Shown piece after piece: positions 40,466 to 50,368 of a stretch of 52,201 nt of DNA. The notes below the pieces were generated by a model, which was not told where the DNA came from, made no database searches, and saw only the letters and a list, made by a program, of their open reading frames with translations. Location of the stretch: the NCBI GenBank assembly GCA_037447655.1, contig JBBHKE010000012.1, positions 1 through 52,201 on the forward strand, read 5' to 3'. The translations under genes and the position numbers were made by a program. The DNA is from Zygnema cylindricum. Lineage: Eukaryota > Streptophyta > Zygnematophyceae > Zygnematales > Zygnemataceae. The stretch's first letter is position 1. Every line of letters starts with the position of its first letter.

Positions 40466-41630
40466 TCAAAAAAAATAACGACAAGGTGAAATTTATAAAT
40501 TGCGTGTCATAGGGTGTGCCACGTTGGCGCGAAATTTCTTACATGAAAAGTATGAAGTACGAACAGACGAACAGTGCATACTCAAGTCACTATCTCCAAC
40601 CGATTTTCTACAGAACAGTAATATCGTACTTCTGTACTTTGATTTTAAGTCAGTTGGAATAATGTACGGAGATCTTAGAGACTCGTGCCTTCTACGCGTT
40701 TGGCTCGTGGCGAGAACGCACTAACTGGAATTGACATAGGTGGCAGCTATAGAATAGTAGCAATGTGTAGGATTTTGACACGTTGCATGTCGGCTACAGG
40801 ACATGCCACCTGTTTTCAAGAATTCTAGGAATAAATTTACAAATTTCGCAGTATCAATGCGTGTCTATCCGGATTTTCTGTGCAAAGTACTAGTTCTGAT
40901 TTTTATATGTTTTTGACCGCTCAATTCTATGAAAAACATATAGCGTGGACAAAAACAGTATCGTTATTAGTGTATTTTAATACTGTCATTGTACACACTA
41001 TTTCAGATAACTTGTCGATTCTAATCAGTTTTGACAATGCCTTTTTGAACGAATATTCAGTTTCCTGTTTTTGGGCAGAATCTGCAACAATTTATCCTGC
41101 CCGCTGACTGCAATGCAACTTTGCCATGCTGGCTGTAGACGTGGCAAACTGACGTTCGGGCAGCTAAAAACTTTTAACTGAAAGTGTGTCGCTTTCAAAT
41201 TGTCGACCTCCCCAGTTTTGTTTGCAAGAAGCATTCTCGAGTCTTGCTTTCAGCAAGCGTCTTTTGACATACTGGAAATTGAAAGTAGCAATCAGTCTTT
41301 TGCCACAGTTAACTAGCTGAAATCACTAATATTTTATACTACGTCAGATATTCATGTTCTATAAAGCTATTTTCAGAAGCTGAGATACGAAGATTTTCCT
41401 TTGTCTTCTCCTTTTTTTTTCGTTTTCCAGTCTGTTTTTATCATCTTTAGTGTTTCATATGCTACTGGAAGCTGTTATTTCTTTTCTTGAGTTTTAGATT
41501 CCTATATTATTATGGAAAAAAGTAAATTAGAATAACTCGCAGCCAAAATCATAATTACTTTCTGTTATTAGTATGCTATTGAGTCTTCAGCAGTTTTCCT
41601 AGAAAAGAACATAGAAAATTCTTGGAGAAA
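40466..41630 (+). other. Upstream region of ferroportin 1
   Basis: No gene or repeat recognised. Short open frames only (longest 75 residues) without motifs. The promoter should be here, but I see no unambiguous TATA or metal-responsive element. Confidence 0.4.
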
Positions 41631-43763
41631 ATGGATACAAATACTGTTCTTGATACAAGTAGCAGTGAATATTCTGATACTAGGAGCAAACTATTGTCGC
41701 AAGATACAATTGCAAGAACGACAATTAATCACGGCGATAGTTTGAATCATAAACTATCAGCTGAAAATTCAGCAAGTCCAGGACAAAATATATCACCAAG
41801 TTCAGGAAATATGTCAAGTAATTCAAAAAATGTGTCAAGAAGTCCAGAAAATACGTCAAATAATGGAGAAAATATGTCACGTAACTCGAAAATCGCGTCA
41901 AGTTATCCAAAAAATACGTCAAGTGATTCAGCAAATACGTCAAGAAGTGCAGAAAATACATTAAGTAATCTGAAACGTACGTCAAAGAATTCAGAAAATA
42001 TGTCAGCTATACTATTTTGTCTGTATACTAGCCATGCTCTGTCAAGCTGGGGCGACCGAATGTGGGAGTTTGCTCTGGCTCTCCTATTTATAGACGTCTG
42101 GCCAGATTCTCTTTTTCTTGTAGCATTGTACGGACTAATGTCATCAGGATCAGTTGCAATCTTTGGAGTTACAGTCGGAAACTTAGTCGATTTGTTACCA
42201 AGAAAGAAGCTTGTGACTAGTGCTCTCATAATACAAAACTCTTCCGTTTTTATAACAGCGTCAGGCGTCATACTTTTGTTACATAACACGAATCAGAGCA
42301 GTAACAATGAAGATACTTCTCAACAGAATCAGAATCAAAACAGTATCTTATTTTACGCGCTCGTAATAGGTGTTAACACACTCGCAGCTGTAGACGCTCT
42401 TGCAAATTTAGCGATAAATGTTGCGATTGAAAGAGATTGGGTGGTAGTGGTAGCAAAAGAATCACAGCAAGATGGACTACTTACTCGTATCAATTCAGGA
42501 ATGCGTCAAATCGATCTTTTTTGTAAGTTAATAGCACCATCTGCTGTTGGACTCCTTATGAGTTTAACATCATCTCTAAAAGCTGCTTTAATTATAACTG
42601 TTTGGAATGCAAGTACGGCTATTCTTGAATATTGGCTTTTGATGTTAGTATTCCGATGGTTACCTGCTTTATCTCTTAAAGGATCATCAACAAATGTCCT
42701 TGGTGAGAGTGATATGGAGTTATTATCACAAAAGGAAGAAACGGATGAAGAAAATCCGACGACGGAAGGTGTTTTGGACGTTGAATGTTTGGACGATCCT
42801 GTTAAAGAAACGAGAAACTTTAGTAAAGATGCTATGGTTATTGAGGAACAGCCAACTGAGGAGCTTGAAAGTTTCAAAGTGAAGCAAAACCAGGAAGAAG
42901 ACGAAGAAAGCGCTCTACTGGCATCATCGGCGAATAATAATATGGAGGTTACAAAGTTGAAAAGAAAGGAGGCAGTAATGGAAATCATTCAATTGAAATC
43001 AGCCATAGCTGATGTTGAAGGCGATCAACCGATGTCGTCACTTACGTGGCAAAGTTTTGCAAGGAGATTTTTGGAAAAAATTTATAATATATCTTCACAG
43101 GTGTCCGACTTGGCTACAAATCGAATTCACGATTTTGAGTACGGCTGGAAGGTTTACATTTCACAGGAAACTCTATTAGCTGGTGTTTCGTTGGCTCTTT
43201 TGTATTTCACAATTCTTAGTTTTGATGCTATGATGACTGCTGAATTAAAGTGGAAAGGTGTTCCTCCTGCACTTCTGGGATTGGCCAGAGGGATGGCGGC
43301 TCTCACAGGTCTCGCCGGTACAATTTTATTTCCAAGATTTCAACAAAGAATTGGAAATTTAAGGAGTGGACTCTGGGCTGTTTGGATGCAGTGGTCTTTT
43401 CTAGTGTGGTGTCTTCTTGGAGCATTTTTTAGTGGTTGGTCGTCTTCGGCTCTCCTAATGGGAGGTGTTATAGGTTCGAGAGTCGGTCTCTGGATGTTTG
43501 ACTTAGCCGCAATTCAGCTGATTCAAGAATCAGTTCATGAAAGAGAGAGAGGAGTGGTAGGAGGGGTTCAAGGTTCTTTGCAAGAATTTTTTAGCATGTT
43601 GAGTTATGCTGGTGGAATACTGATTTCGAATCCGGAAAGTTTTTGGATTCTAGTGGTTGTATCTTTTTCCATGGTCACTTTGGCGGCGCTAATTTTTACT
43701 TATCATGTTTATGTACTCAGGGGACATCTTTTTCATTTCCAACGAAGAATTTGCAGTGGATAG
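41631..43763 (+). CDS. FPN: Ferroportin-family iron exporter 1 (SLC40A1/IREG type)
   Basis: Intronless, 710 residues from ATG 41631 (the open frame extends three codons upstream through TTG, not used). After a polar N-terminus of about 125 residues it reads FCLYTSHALSSWGDRMWEFAL, the first helix of ferroportins. AIERDWVVVVA, GMRQIDLFCKLIAP and GLWMFDLAAIQ...ERERGVVGGVQG are further family signatures. About 11-12 hydrophobic segments are split by an acidic ~130-residue central cytosolic loop. Against human ferroportin (from memory) Asp39 is kept (GDRMW), while His43 is Glu, Cys326 is Ala (SFDAMMTA) and His507 is Ser. Loss of Cys326 fits absence of hepcidin control. Predicted role: Fe(II) or related metal export across plasma, vacuolar or plastid membrane. 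The N-terminus has a 7-residue tandem repeat. Convergent with ferroportin 2, 880 bp apart. Confidence 0.93.
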   Translation: MDTNTVLDTSSSEYSDTRSKLLSQDTIARTTINHGDSLNHKLSAENSASPGQNISPSSGNMSSNSKNVSRSPENTSNNGENMSRNSKIASSYPKNTSSDSANTSRSAENTLSNLKRTSKNSENMSAILFCLYTSHALSSWGDRMWEFALALLFIDVWPDSLFLVALYGLMSSGSVAIFGVTVGNLVDLLPRKKLVTSALIIQNSSVFITASGVILLLHNTNQSSNNEDTSQQNQNQNSILFYALVIGVNTLAAVDALANLAINVAIERDWVVVVAKESQQDGLLTRINSGMRQIDLFCKLIAPSAVGLLMSLTSSLKAALIITVWNASTAILEYWLLMLVFRWLPALSLKGSSTNVLGESDMELLSQKEETDEENPTTEGVLDVECLDDPVKETRNFSKDAMVIEEQPTEELESFKVKQNQEEDEESALLASSANNNMEVTKLKRKEAVMEIIQLKSAIADVEGDQPMSSLTWQSFARRFLEKIYNISSQVSDLATNRIHDFEYGWKVYISQETLLAGVSLALLYFTILSFDAMMTAELKWKGVPPALLGLARGMAALTGLAGTILFPRFQQRIGNLRSGLWAVWMQWSFLVWCLLGAFFSGWSSSALLMGGVIGSRVGLWMFDLAAIQLIQESVHERERGVVGGVQGSLQEFFSMLSYAGGILISNPESFWILVVVSFSMVTLAALIFTYHVYVLRGHLFHFQRRICSG
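41790..42006 (+). repeat. 21 bp coding minisatellite in ferroportin 1
   Basis: About ten units of 21 bp encode Asn-(Met/Val/Thr/Ile)-Ser-(Ser/Arg)-x-x-(Lys/Glu), for example NMSSNSK, NVSRSPE, NTSNNGE, NMSRNSK, NTSSDSA, NTSRSAE. Most units form an N-x-S sequon. The segment precedes the first membrane helix and would be cytosolic in the normal topology. Confidence 0.92.
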
Positions 43764-44643
43764 TTTTGGTTTGGATAAAATCAGTGAGTATTTTTTTGTT
43801 AGTTTTTTAGATTATATTAAAGAGGCTGTACTTTTGGTTCAGATAAGCTAGTGAATACTTTTTTGTTTCCTCTGAAGTGCAAAAACCAATGCCTATTTTT
43901 TTTTCTTGGCCATTTGTAATCCTTTTTCTTTATGCCTTGTTTTTGTCTCATTTGCTGTCCTTTTGGTAACAATCGTCATCTGAAAGACCAAAGTTCTTTG
44001 GATTCGGCAGCCTGAGATTACCATTGTTTCTCATATCTATTGTTTCTCATATATAGTACGGTAAAGAAAGCAAGGAGAATATATGCAATTTGGCATTTGG
44101 ATGGCTTATAGTTTATATATTTTTCCATTCAAGGATGACATAAATGATGTTGACGAAAAAAATAAGGAAAAATGTCAAATTACAGTGGTGTCAATGTGAT
44201 CATACACACACCATATTGCAAAATGGAAAGAGAGAAAGTCATGGATATCATATTGTAGAGAATATAACAACTCTAGATCACGTTATTTTCACAATACCTT
44301 TTTTGCTGAGAGCTGCTAAATTGCATCTTTTCGAAACTTTTCACATACTGGATCGTGTTTCCGACTCCACAAGTCTTCTTTGCTCAATCTCCTTTCCCCT
44401 CTTTGTTTTGGCATTTTCGCTAAACAGACTAAACTATGTTCTCGACTCTTTTTTTTTTTTTTTTTTTTCGGCGTTCACGCTCTTGTTTTGTAAAAGCTTT
44501 TTAAAAGCTACAACAAATTAATTGTCCAATGTAGCTTTTTTGTTTGTTCTATGGCTGACAAAAAAGTTGAATAACTGTATCTTACTTCTAGAAAACTAAA
44601 AACCAAAAATATGAAAACCATAACATTGACATCAAACAAAAAC
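43764..44643. other. Convergent intergenic region between the ferroportin genes
   Basis: Both 3' ends face this 880 bp. AT-rich, poly-T at 44448-44468. No ORF with a motif. It must hold both 3' UTRs and poly(A) sites; TATTAAA and AATAAGG-like strings are present but not decisive. Confidence 0.6.
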
Positions 44644-46617
44644 CTACTTCAAAATACTTCCCCAAATACGATATTTCCTATACGCATAGAAAGAATAGAT
44701 AAAAGCTCCTGCCGAAGTCAAAGCAAAGGAAATAAAAACTAACACCCAAAAATCTTCCGGTCTCGAAACAAGAATCGCCGCGACAAACGATAACATCGAA
44801 AACGTTTCTTGAATAGATCCTTGAACTCCTCCTACCACTCCTCTCTCACTTTCCGGAACCGATACTTGAATTTGTTGAACTATGGCCAAATCAAACATCC
44901 ACAAACCGACTCGAGAAAAAGTCACTCCTACTATTAAACAAGTCGAAGATATCGAGCCATCGAAAAAAACCCCGATTACGCAAAAAACAAGAAAACCCCA
45001 TTGGAGCCATGTAGCCCATAATCCTGCGGTCACTTCCGAGGTTTTCAAGGCTAAAGGGGGGTAAATAATGGTTCCCAGAATTCCAGTTAAGGCGGCAATT
45101 CCTCGGACCACTCCCAGGATGACAGCTGGCACTCCTTGCCAGCTCAGCTCGGCCGTCATAAGTGCTCCGAAACTAAGTACAGTCAAATAAAGACAAGCGA
45201 GAGCGATAGCGGGAAGAAAAGTTTCTTGTCGACGATAAACTTTCCATCCAGTTACAAATAATTGAAGTCGTTCGATTACCGGGTCGATATCCAGTAAAAA
45301 AAGGGAATGAGAGGAGGAAGGAGGAGGAAGAGAGGGAAGAGGAGAGGGAGGAGGAGGATGTCCTCGAGAACTATCACCTTCGACTCTTATGCCTTCGTCT
45401 GTGACTGGTCCGTCTTCTTTAATGAGTAAGGAAGAATAAACTCCTCCCATAATCCCGTTTTCCGATTTCAAAATGGGTACAGATTCTTCATCTCCCTCTC
45501 TCTCTCCGACGGACTCTCCTTCTCGATTTCCCAAATTTTCGATCAATTTTTTTTTCCCCAAAGCCGGTACAGCCTCGTATGCGATCATTAATAGTACATA
45601 TTCCACAAAAGCCGAAGAAACGTTCCAAATCGTAATAACTATCGCAGATGTGACAGGTGTCGCATACGTCATTAAAAAACCTACGACCGAAGGAGCGACT
45701 AATCGACAAACGAGATCGATTCTTTTCATTCCTGAGTTAATTTTCGCCAAAATCCTCTCTCCCTCCGGTACTTCTCCAGCGACTACTACCACCCAGTCTC
45801 TCTCTACCGCAACATTCATCGCGAGATTCCCTAAAGCACTAACTCCGGCCGTAAAATTGATAAAAATTACTAATAAAACGAATGCGGTTTGAGATAAATG
45901 GTACGAATTTTGAGAACTTGTGTCCCCGGAAACACCGAAATAACTCAAATCAGTAGTAGTATTTGAACTAAAACCCAAATTTTCTCTCTCTTTCAATACG
46001 TTCCTCCAAACAGTTTCCACTCCTTCTCCCAAAAAAGGACCATTTCCAAACGATTCCCATGCTCCGATTCCGTAAAACAGTTCCGTCTCGTTCTGATTAT
46101 TGCCCCAACGGTTAAAACTTCCCAAACTCCCTAAATTCCCAAAATTCCTCGAATTCCCAAAACTTCCTAAATTCCCAAAATTTCCCTCATTCCTAGAATT
46201 CCCCGGATTCCCTAAATTCCCCAAATTCCCTAAATTTGTCAAATTCCCTAAATTCGCCAAATTCCCCAAATTCCCCAAAATCCCCAAATCCGTTAAACCG
46301 CCGTTTCCATGCGTCGGCGGTTCCGTCGAGGAGTTCGGAAACCATAACAAAACTATCACCCCGATGGCGCCCAACAAAACCGACAAATTTTGAACAACTA
46401 TCGCTAAAGTGACAACGCTTTTTCTCGGAAAATTGTCGATAAAATGACCGACAAAAACCCCAAAAAAGGCGACGGAACCGGAAGAGACGAGACCGTTAAG
46501 AGCCACAAGGAGGAGAGATTGGGGCCAAATAATAATAAATAAGAGGGAGAGAGCAAATTCCCACATTCGGTCTCCCCAACTAGAGAGAGAGTGACTTATG
46601 TAGAGGAAGTAGACAAG
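44644..46617 (-). CDS. FPN: Ferroportin-family iron exporter 2 (last exon)
   Basis: Minus strand, ends with TAG at 44644-44646. It opens LVYFLYISHSLSSWGDRMWEF, parallel to ferroportin 1, but there is no ATG before MWEF and an in-frame TAG lies further upstream. I place a splice acceptor at CTATCAAAAAG|CTTGTC (46617), preceded by a long pyrimidine tract, so an upstream exon for the cytosolic N-terminus is missing or lies further right. Family motifs: VERDWVVVVAGE, RIDLVCRLVAP, GLWMFDLAIVQQ, ESERGVVGGVQG. Same residue changes as ferroportin 1 (His43 to Glu, Cys326 to Ala, His507 to Ser, human numbering from memory). Odd points: a ~60-residue (Gly-Asn-Leu/Phe)n repeat in the second extracellular loop, and a Pro/Ser run from a CT-rich stretch in the central loop. 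657 residues visible. Confidence 0.9.
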   Translation of the reverse strand, partial: LVYFLYISHSLSSWGDRMWEFALSLLFIIIWPQSLLLVALNGLVSSGSVAFFGVFVGHFIDNFPRKSVVTLAIVVQNLSVLLGAIGVIVLLWFPNSSTEPPTHGNGGLTDLGILGNLGNLANLGNLTNLGNLGNLGNPGNSRNEGNFGNLGSFGNSRNFGNLGSLGSFNRWGNNQNETELFYGIGAWESFGNGPFLGEGVETVWRNVLKERENLGFSSNTTTDLSYFGVSGDTSSQNSYHLSQTAFVLLVIFINFTAGVSALGNLAMNVAVERDWVVVVAGEVPEGERILAKINSGMKRIDLVCRLVAPSVVGFLMTYATPVTSAIVITIWNVSSAFVEYVLLMIAYEAVPALGKKKLIENLGNREGESVGEREGDEESVPILKSENGIMGGVYSSLLIKEDGPVTDEGIRVEGDSSRGHPPPPSPLPSLPPPSSSHSLFLLDIDPVIERLQLFVTGWKVYRRQETFLPAIALACLYLTVLSFGALMTAELSWQGVPAVILGVVRGIAALTGILGTIIYPPLALKTSEVTAGLWATWLQWGFLVFCVIGVFFDGSISSTCLIVGVTFSRVGLWMFDLAIVQQIQVSVPESERGVVGGVQGSIQETFSMLSFVAAILVSRPEDFWVLVFISFALTSAGAFIYSFYAYRKYRIWGSILK
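45300..45365 (-). repeat. Coding CCTCCT/CCCTCT tract in ferroportin 2
   Basis: The GGAGGA/GAGGGA tract (plus strand) encodes HPPPPSPLPSLPPPSSSHS in the large cytosolic loop. It is the same simple sequence that fills SUVR intron 1 and the gap edges. Confidence 0.85.
46120..46290 (-). repeat. Coding (Gly-Asn-Leu)n minisatellite in ferroportin 2
   Basis: 9 bp units near AATTTGGGG/AATTTAGGG encode GNLGNLANLGNLTNLGNL-type sequence followed by degenerate GNSRN, GNFGNLGSF units. It lies between the third and fourth membrane helices, which is extracellular or lumenal in the usual topology. Confidence 0.92.
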
Positions 46618-47657
46618 CTTTTTGATAGAGGGAGGGGTAGAGGGAGAGAGGGAGGGAGGGAGGGAGGAGAACTAATCTGGTATGCAAGGTACGCCAGTTA
46701 AATTTATGAATGAAAATAAAGAAAAATCATGACCAAATGCATGTCGGAATACAAATATCAGTAAAATAAAATAAAAAAAAAAAAAAAACAGCAGAAAAAG
46801 AAAAGAAAAGAGATCTATTTTTCTATTTATGTGTTTATATATCTATTCGATTTTATCATCTCATTTTCAATTCCAATAAAATATAATTCTTGAAAGAAAA
46901 AAAAAAGATGTGAAACAAGTAAAAAAGGTTGATATAGTGTTAAAAAACGATATGAATAAATAAATATAAAATAAAATAGATAAGTAAATAAATATAGTAA
47001 TAATAAAATAAATAACTAAAAACCCTAAAACCCCAAATCTTGAAACCCCTCAATTCTTAAAAGAATCTTACCAAAATTTTTTGAAATTCGAATTTTGTTT
47101 CCCATTTTTTTTTTTTTTTTTACAATTTTTTTTTTATTTTAAAAAAAAAAAAAATTCAAAAGGTAGAAAAAAATAAAACAGAGTAGGGCGCAAAAAAAAA
47201 AAAAAAAAAAAAAAAAATGTTTCCTGGATAACGATTCTGTTTTAGAAAATGGAAAGGACAAAAAAAAAGGGAAGAGAGGGAGCGACAATGACCGGAAAAG
47301 ACAAAAAAGACGAAAAGGATCTGAGAGTCAAACGATGTACGAAACCTCCACAAAACGACAAAATAGTGTGACAGCGAGACAAAAATGCACGAGCGGCTTC
47401 GGTCGGCGAATCAGAGATCAGATTCGCAAGGGTCGTCCTAAAACATTTATAATCAAAAGTGCGAAAAAAACAAAAAAGTGCGAAAAATACATAAAAATAC
47501 GAAATAAAATGCATACGTTATATCTGGTATCCGCGCATTATTCGTTTGATATCTATACACGTTTGTCTTCCAGTATTGGGAGGCCTATATAACCAAATAT
47601 AGCGTTTGCACGCGATTTTGCACTTTTGATGCCCTAACAACTTTAAAAACCCCTAAA
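46618..47657. other. AT-rich region upstream of ferroportin 2
   Basis: A CCCT tract (minus strand) at 46620-46670 forms the presumed polypyrimidine tract of the acceptor. Beyond it are A/T homopolymers (47107-47150, 47190-47216). The missing first exon and promoter may lie here. Short ORFs at 47242-47592 on both strands show no motif. Confidence 0.45.
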
Positions 47658-47831
47658 AGGTATTTTGTCCGTACACTTTTGTCCGATTATCAGTTTAAGA
47701 CCGTCAATCGGAAGCTGAGAATCTTATCTTTCAATCTCAACCGTCAGATCCATAATCCGACAAACGTGTACGGAGAAAAGATGTTTAAAGAGACGAAAAA
47801 AACATCAACACTAATAGCGATTCACGGTGTA
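47658..47831. mobile_element. Fold-back MITE, copy c1 (left end truncated)
   Basis: Same family as copy b: TTTTGTCCGTACAC...GTACGGAGAAAAGATG...CTAATAGCGATTCACGGTGTA. Its left terminal repeat is missing. It abuts c2 with three bases (CTG) between their ends. Confidence 0.8.
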
Positions 47832-47834
47832 CTG

Positions 47835-48059
47835 TACACCTTTTATCGCTATTACTGTAGTGTTAATGTTTTTTTTGCCACTTAAAATACCTTTTCTCCG
47901 TACACGCTTGTCAGATTATGGATCTGACGGTTGCGATTGAAATTCAAGATTCTCACTTTCCCATCGGCGGTCACGATATGAAAATCGGACAATTTTGTAC
48001 GGAAAAAATATGTTTTTAGTGGCGAAAAATTATGAACACTAATAGCGATACACGGTGTA
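47835..48059. mobile_element. Fold-back MITE, copy c2
   Basis: 225 bp, TACACC...ATCGCTATTACTGTAGTGTTAATG on the left; CGAAAAATTATGAACACTAATAGCGATACACGGTGTA on the right. Complete. Confidence 0.88.
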
Positions 48060-49211
48060 CTGTAGTTAATTACAGAGGGCATATCTTTTATGTACGGAGG
48101 CATGAGGTAGGACAAACCTGGGCAGCCTGGATGTAAACTAAACAAATATCAAAACGACAAAATGGACAATTTGCATATCATTAGATTTCAGACTCTAGGC
48201 TGTTTTTTACGTACACGAAAAAAAAACTTCACTAAAAAATCTAGCTGCATGGTCCTTTACACGTGTCTTACATTTATTCGTCAAAAGCAAATAATGTTTC
48301 GTTACTTGTCTTTTAAACAATCCGTGGGAAGTACAGTTCTGTAGTGCCGTACATGTAATACAAAGGACGAGCGTGAGCGCAAAGATCGACTCAGAATTTA
48401 CAATGATCTCCTCCGTTCATTTTAATTAAATTAGTCAATAAATGGTTCTAATTCTTGACTCTAAATGGCTCTCGCCGATTTTATGCGACAGTCTACGTGG
48501 CAGTCCATTACATGTTCATTTCAAAGCTGTAGTAACTGGACGAGCGTGCACGCAAATATCCGTTTAGGACTTAAGATAATCGTAGCCGTCCATTTTCTTG
48601 TGTTCAGAATATCGATGGTCAAGCGTGCGGAATGTGCGCGTGTGTGCTTGTGCATATGCTCGTGTGGTATGCACGTGTAGGCGCGTGGGGATGTGTTGCA
48701 CCGACGCGTGGCGTGTGTTATTGTGTGTGCGTCTTTTCTGCGCAGAAAATCCACTTCAAGCAGGATTCCATCGAGTTCAGATTTGTCGGGAAGTAAACGT
48801 TAAGAATTTTTTGTTATGCTTTCGCAAATGCTACACGACAGCAAATTCGATTCCAGTGGAAACAGCGCCCTTAGGGCGGATGCACATGTATCAAAAGCAT
48901 GCGAAACAGCCAGAGTCAAAATGGCCAAAGTGTCCTTATGTTTCGGCGTCGTTTATACTTTATATAACCTTTTCGAATGGGGAGAATCATATCTTAACCA
49001 CTACAGGACAGTATTCGTCATCGACCAAAATCTAAAACGGAGCTACGCGACAACGAACTTAAACGTTTTCTAGCATTTTTGCCAGTCGCTAATTTTTTTC
49101 TGCGCTTATCTAGTTAGAGGGTTTTTCAGTTAAGATTTTTCGTACGCCAAGTCCTCGTGCGCAGCCCTTTGCGATAATGCACTGTACGGAGATTTGAGGC
49201 CGTAGGAAGAC
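48060..49211. other. Intergenic, with GT-rich stretch and a diverged duplication
   Basis: GGACGAGCGTGAGCGCAAAGATC (48364) recurs as GGACGAGCGTGCACGCAAATATC (48539). 48620-48735 is rich in GTGTGCG/GCGTGTG alternations. No gene recognised; ORFs of 60-145 residues have no motif. Confidence 0.5.
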
Positions 49212-49432
49212 TACACCGCGCATCGTTATTAGTGTTATGAACTCTAATTTGGGTTCTTAAAATCTTGATATTTTCCCGCAATTAGTATACATGATTTTCG
49301 AATTTAAATTAGCAACTCTATTTAGGGAAGTGGACCATAATCTGCCACGTTTCTGGCACTAAATTAGAATCAATAACACTATTTTTTTTTTACGCTATTT
49401 AAACTTTGACACTAATAACGATGCGCGGTGTA
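49212..49432. mobile_element. Fold-back MITE, copy d (subfamily)
   Basis: 221 bp. Ends TACACCGCGCATCGTTATTAG and reverse complement of ACACTAATAACGATGCGCGGTGTA: 22 bp near-perfect inverted repeats. The interior differs from copies b/c but has the same length and TA-flanked termini. Confidence 0.87.
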
Positions 49433-49501
49433 CCTTATGGTGTTTTTTACTTCCACGCGATTCGCCCATATATTTCTAGTATCGTAAGCGGATTATATAT
49501 G

Positions 49502-49642
49502 GAGACGGAAGCGTGCGAGCGAATCTTTTCGCGTTCAAAATATTGGATGTTTCCCGAATTGAAAATGCAAGTCGGACGGCTCAGATCACTCGTCAAAATG
49601 TCCGGAGAAAGAATGGACGTCCATAACGCCCGTCAATACTGA
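49502..49642 (+). other. Small unidentified ORF with a transposase-like tail
   Basis: Reads METEACERIFSRSKYW and onward to HNARQY. E-A-C-E-R-x-F-S is reminiscent of C-terminal motifs of KDZ-type transposases, but at under 50 residues this is weak. It begins 70 bp right of MITE copy d. Could be chance. Confidence 0.2.
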
Positions 49643-49949
49643 ACAGGTGCCGAAACCAATGACGGAACGAGCCGATGGCCGTACTGTACTGCAGCTTTCC
49701 TCTGTCCGCAGTATTTTTTTAACTTCATGAGACTTCCACATTATTTTGGAATTTTTGCGATCGCAAAAATGTCCTGAACACGTGAGGCATACCGGAGCCT
49801 CTACAAAAAACATATATACATAATTATGTATACATATTTAATTATTTATTAATTTATTAATATGTGTACGTCTATATTTTTTGTTTATGTATTTATATAT
49901 GGAAAAGAAATCTGGCATACTTAGCGTGGCATGGTCATCCAAGCTGAGA

Positions 49950-50112
49950 CATGTACGAACACCGACAATTTCAACGTTCAGTTTTGAGTTTTTGACGTTT
50001 TGCGCCTCCTGTACTTTGACGTACGAATGTGTACGAAACCGACAACTCTCAATCGTCGGATTTGAAGTTTGCGCTTTTTGTACTCCGATGTACGGCCGTG
50101 TACAAAATTTCG
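49950..50112. repeat. Two-copy ~80 bp tandem repeat
   Basis: TGTACGAACACCGACAATTT... (49951) and TGTACGAAACCGACAACTCT... (50027) share the order CGACAA, TCAA, TTTGA, TTTGCGC, TGTACT, GATGTACG with many differences. Confidence 0.55.
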
Positions 50113-50368
50113 TATACAGGGTGCATAATGCTAAAAATATCAAACGAATATCAAACGAATATTCGGCGAACAAATATTTGGCGAATATGGCTCCAGTCTA
50201 AGGATATCGAACCGAAAAAAAAAAAAAAAAATTAGGGGATTAAAAGCAAGCCAAAAATCTTACCTTGAATGTATGTCATTGTGAGGATATTTCGATGTCG
50301 TATTAAAACATTCAGTTTTAGTTCGATTTTTTCTTTTTATTTCAATTTTTCATCACTATTTTTACAAA

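Noticed and set aside
44882-46393. Plus-strand ORFs rich in Lys/Phe/Pro and others
   Set aside because: Antisense of the ferroportin 2 coding exon and its Gly-Asn-Leu repeat.
48465-49073. Overlapping ORFs of 70-145 residues with many Cys
   Set aside because: They run over GT-rich low-complexity DNA in more than one frame, with no motif or splice support.
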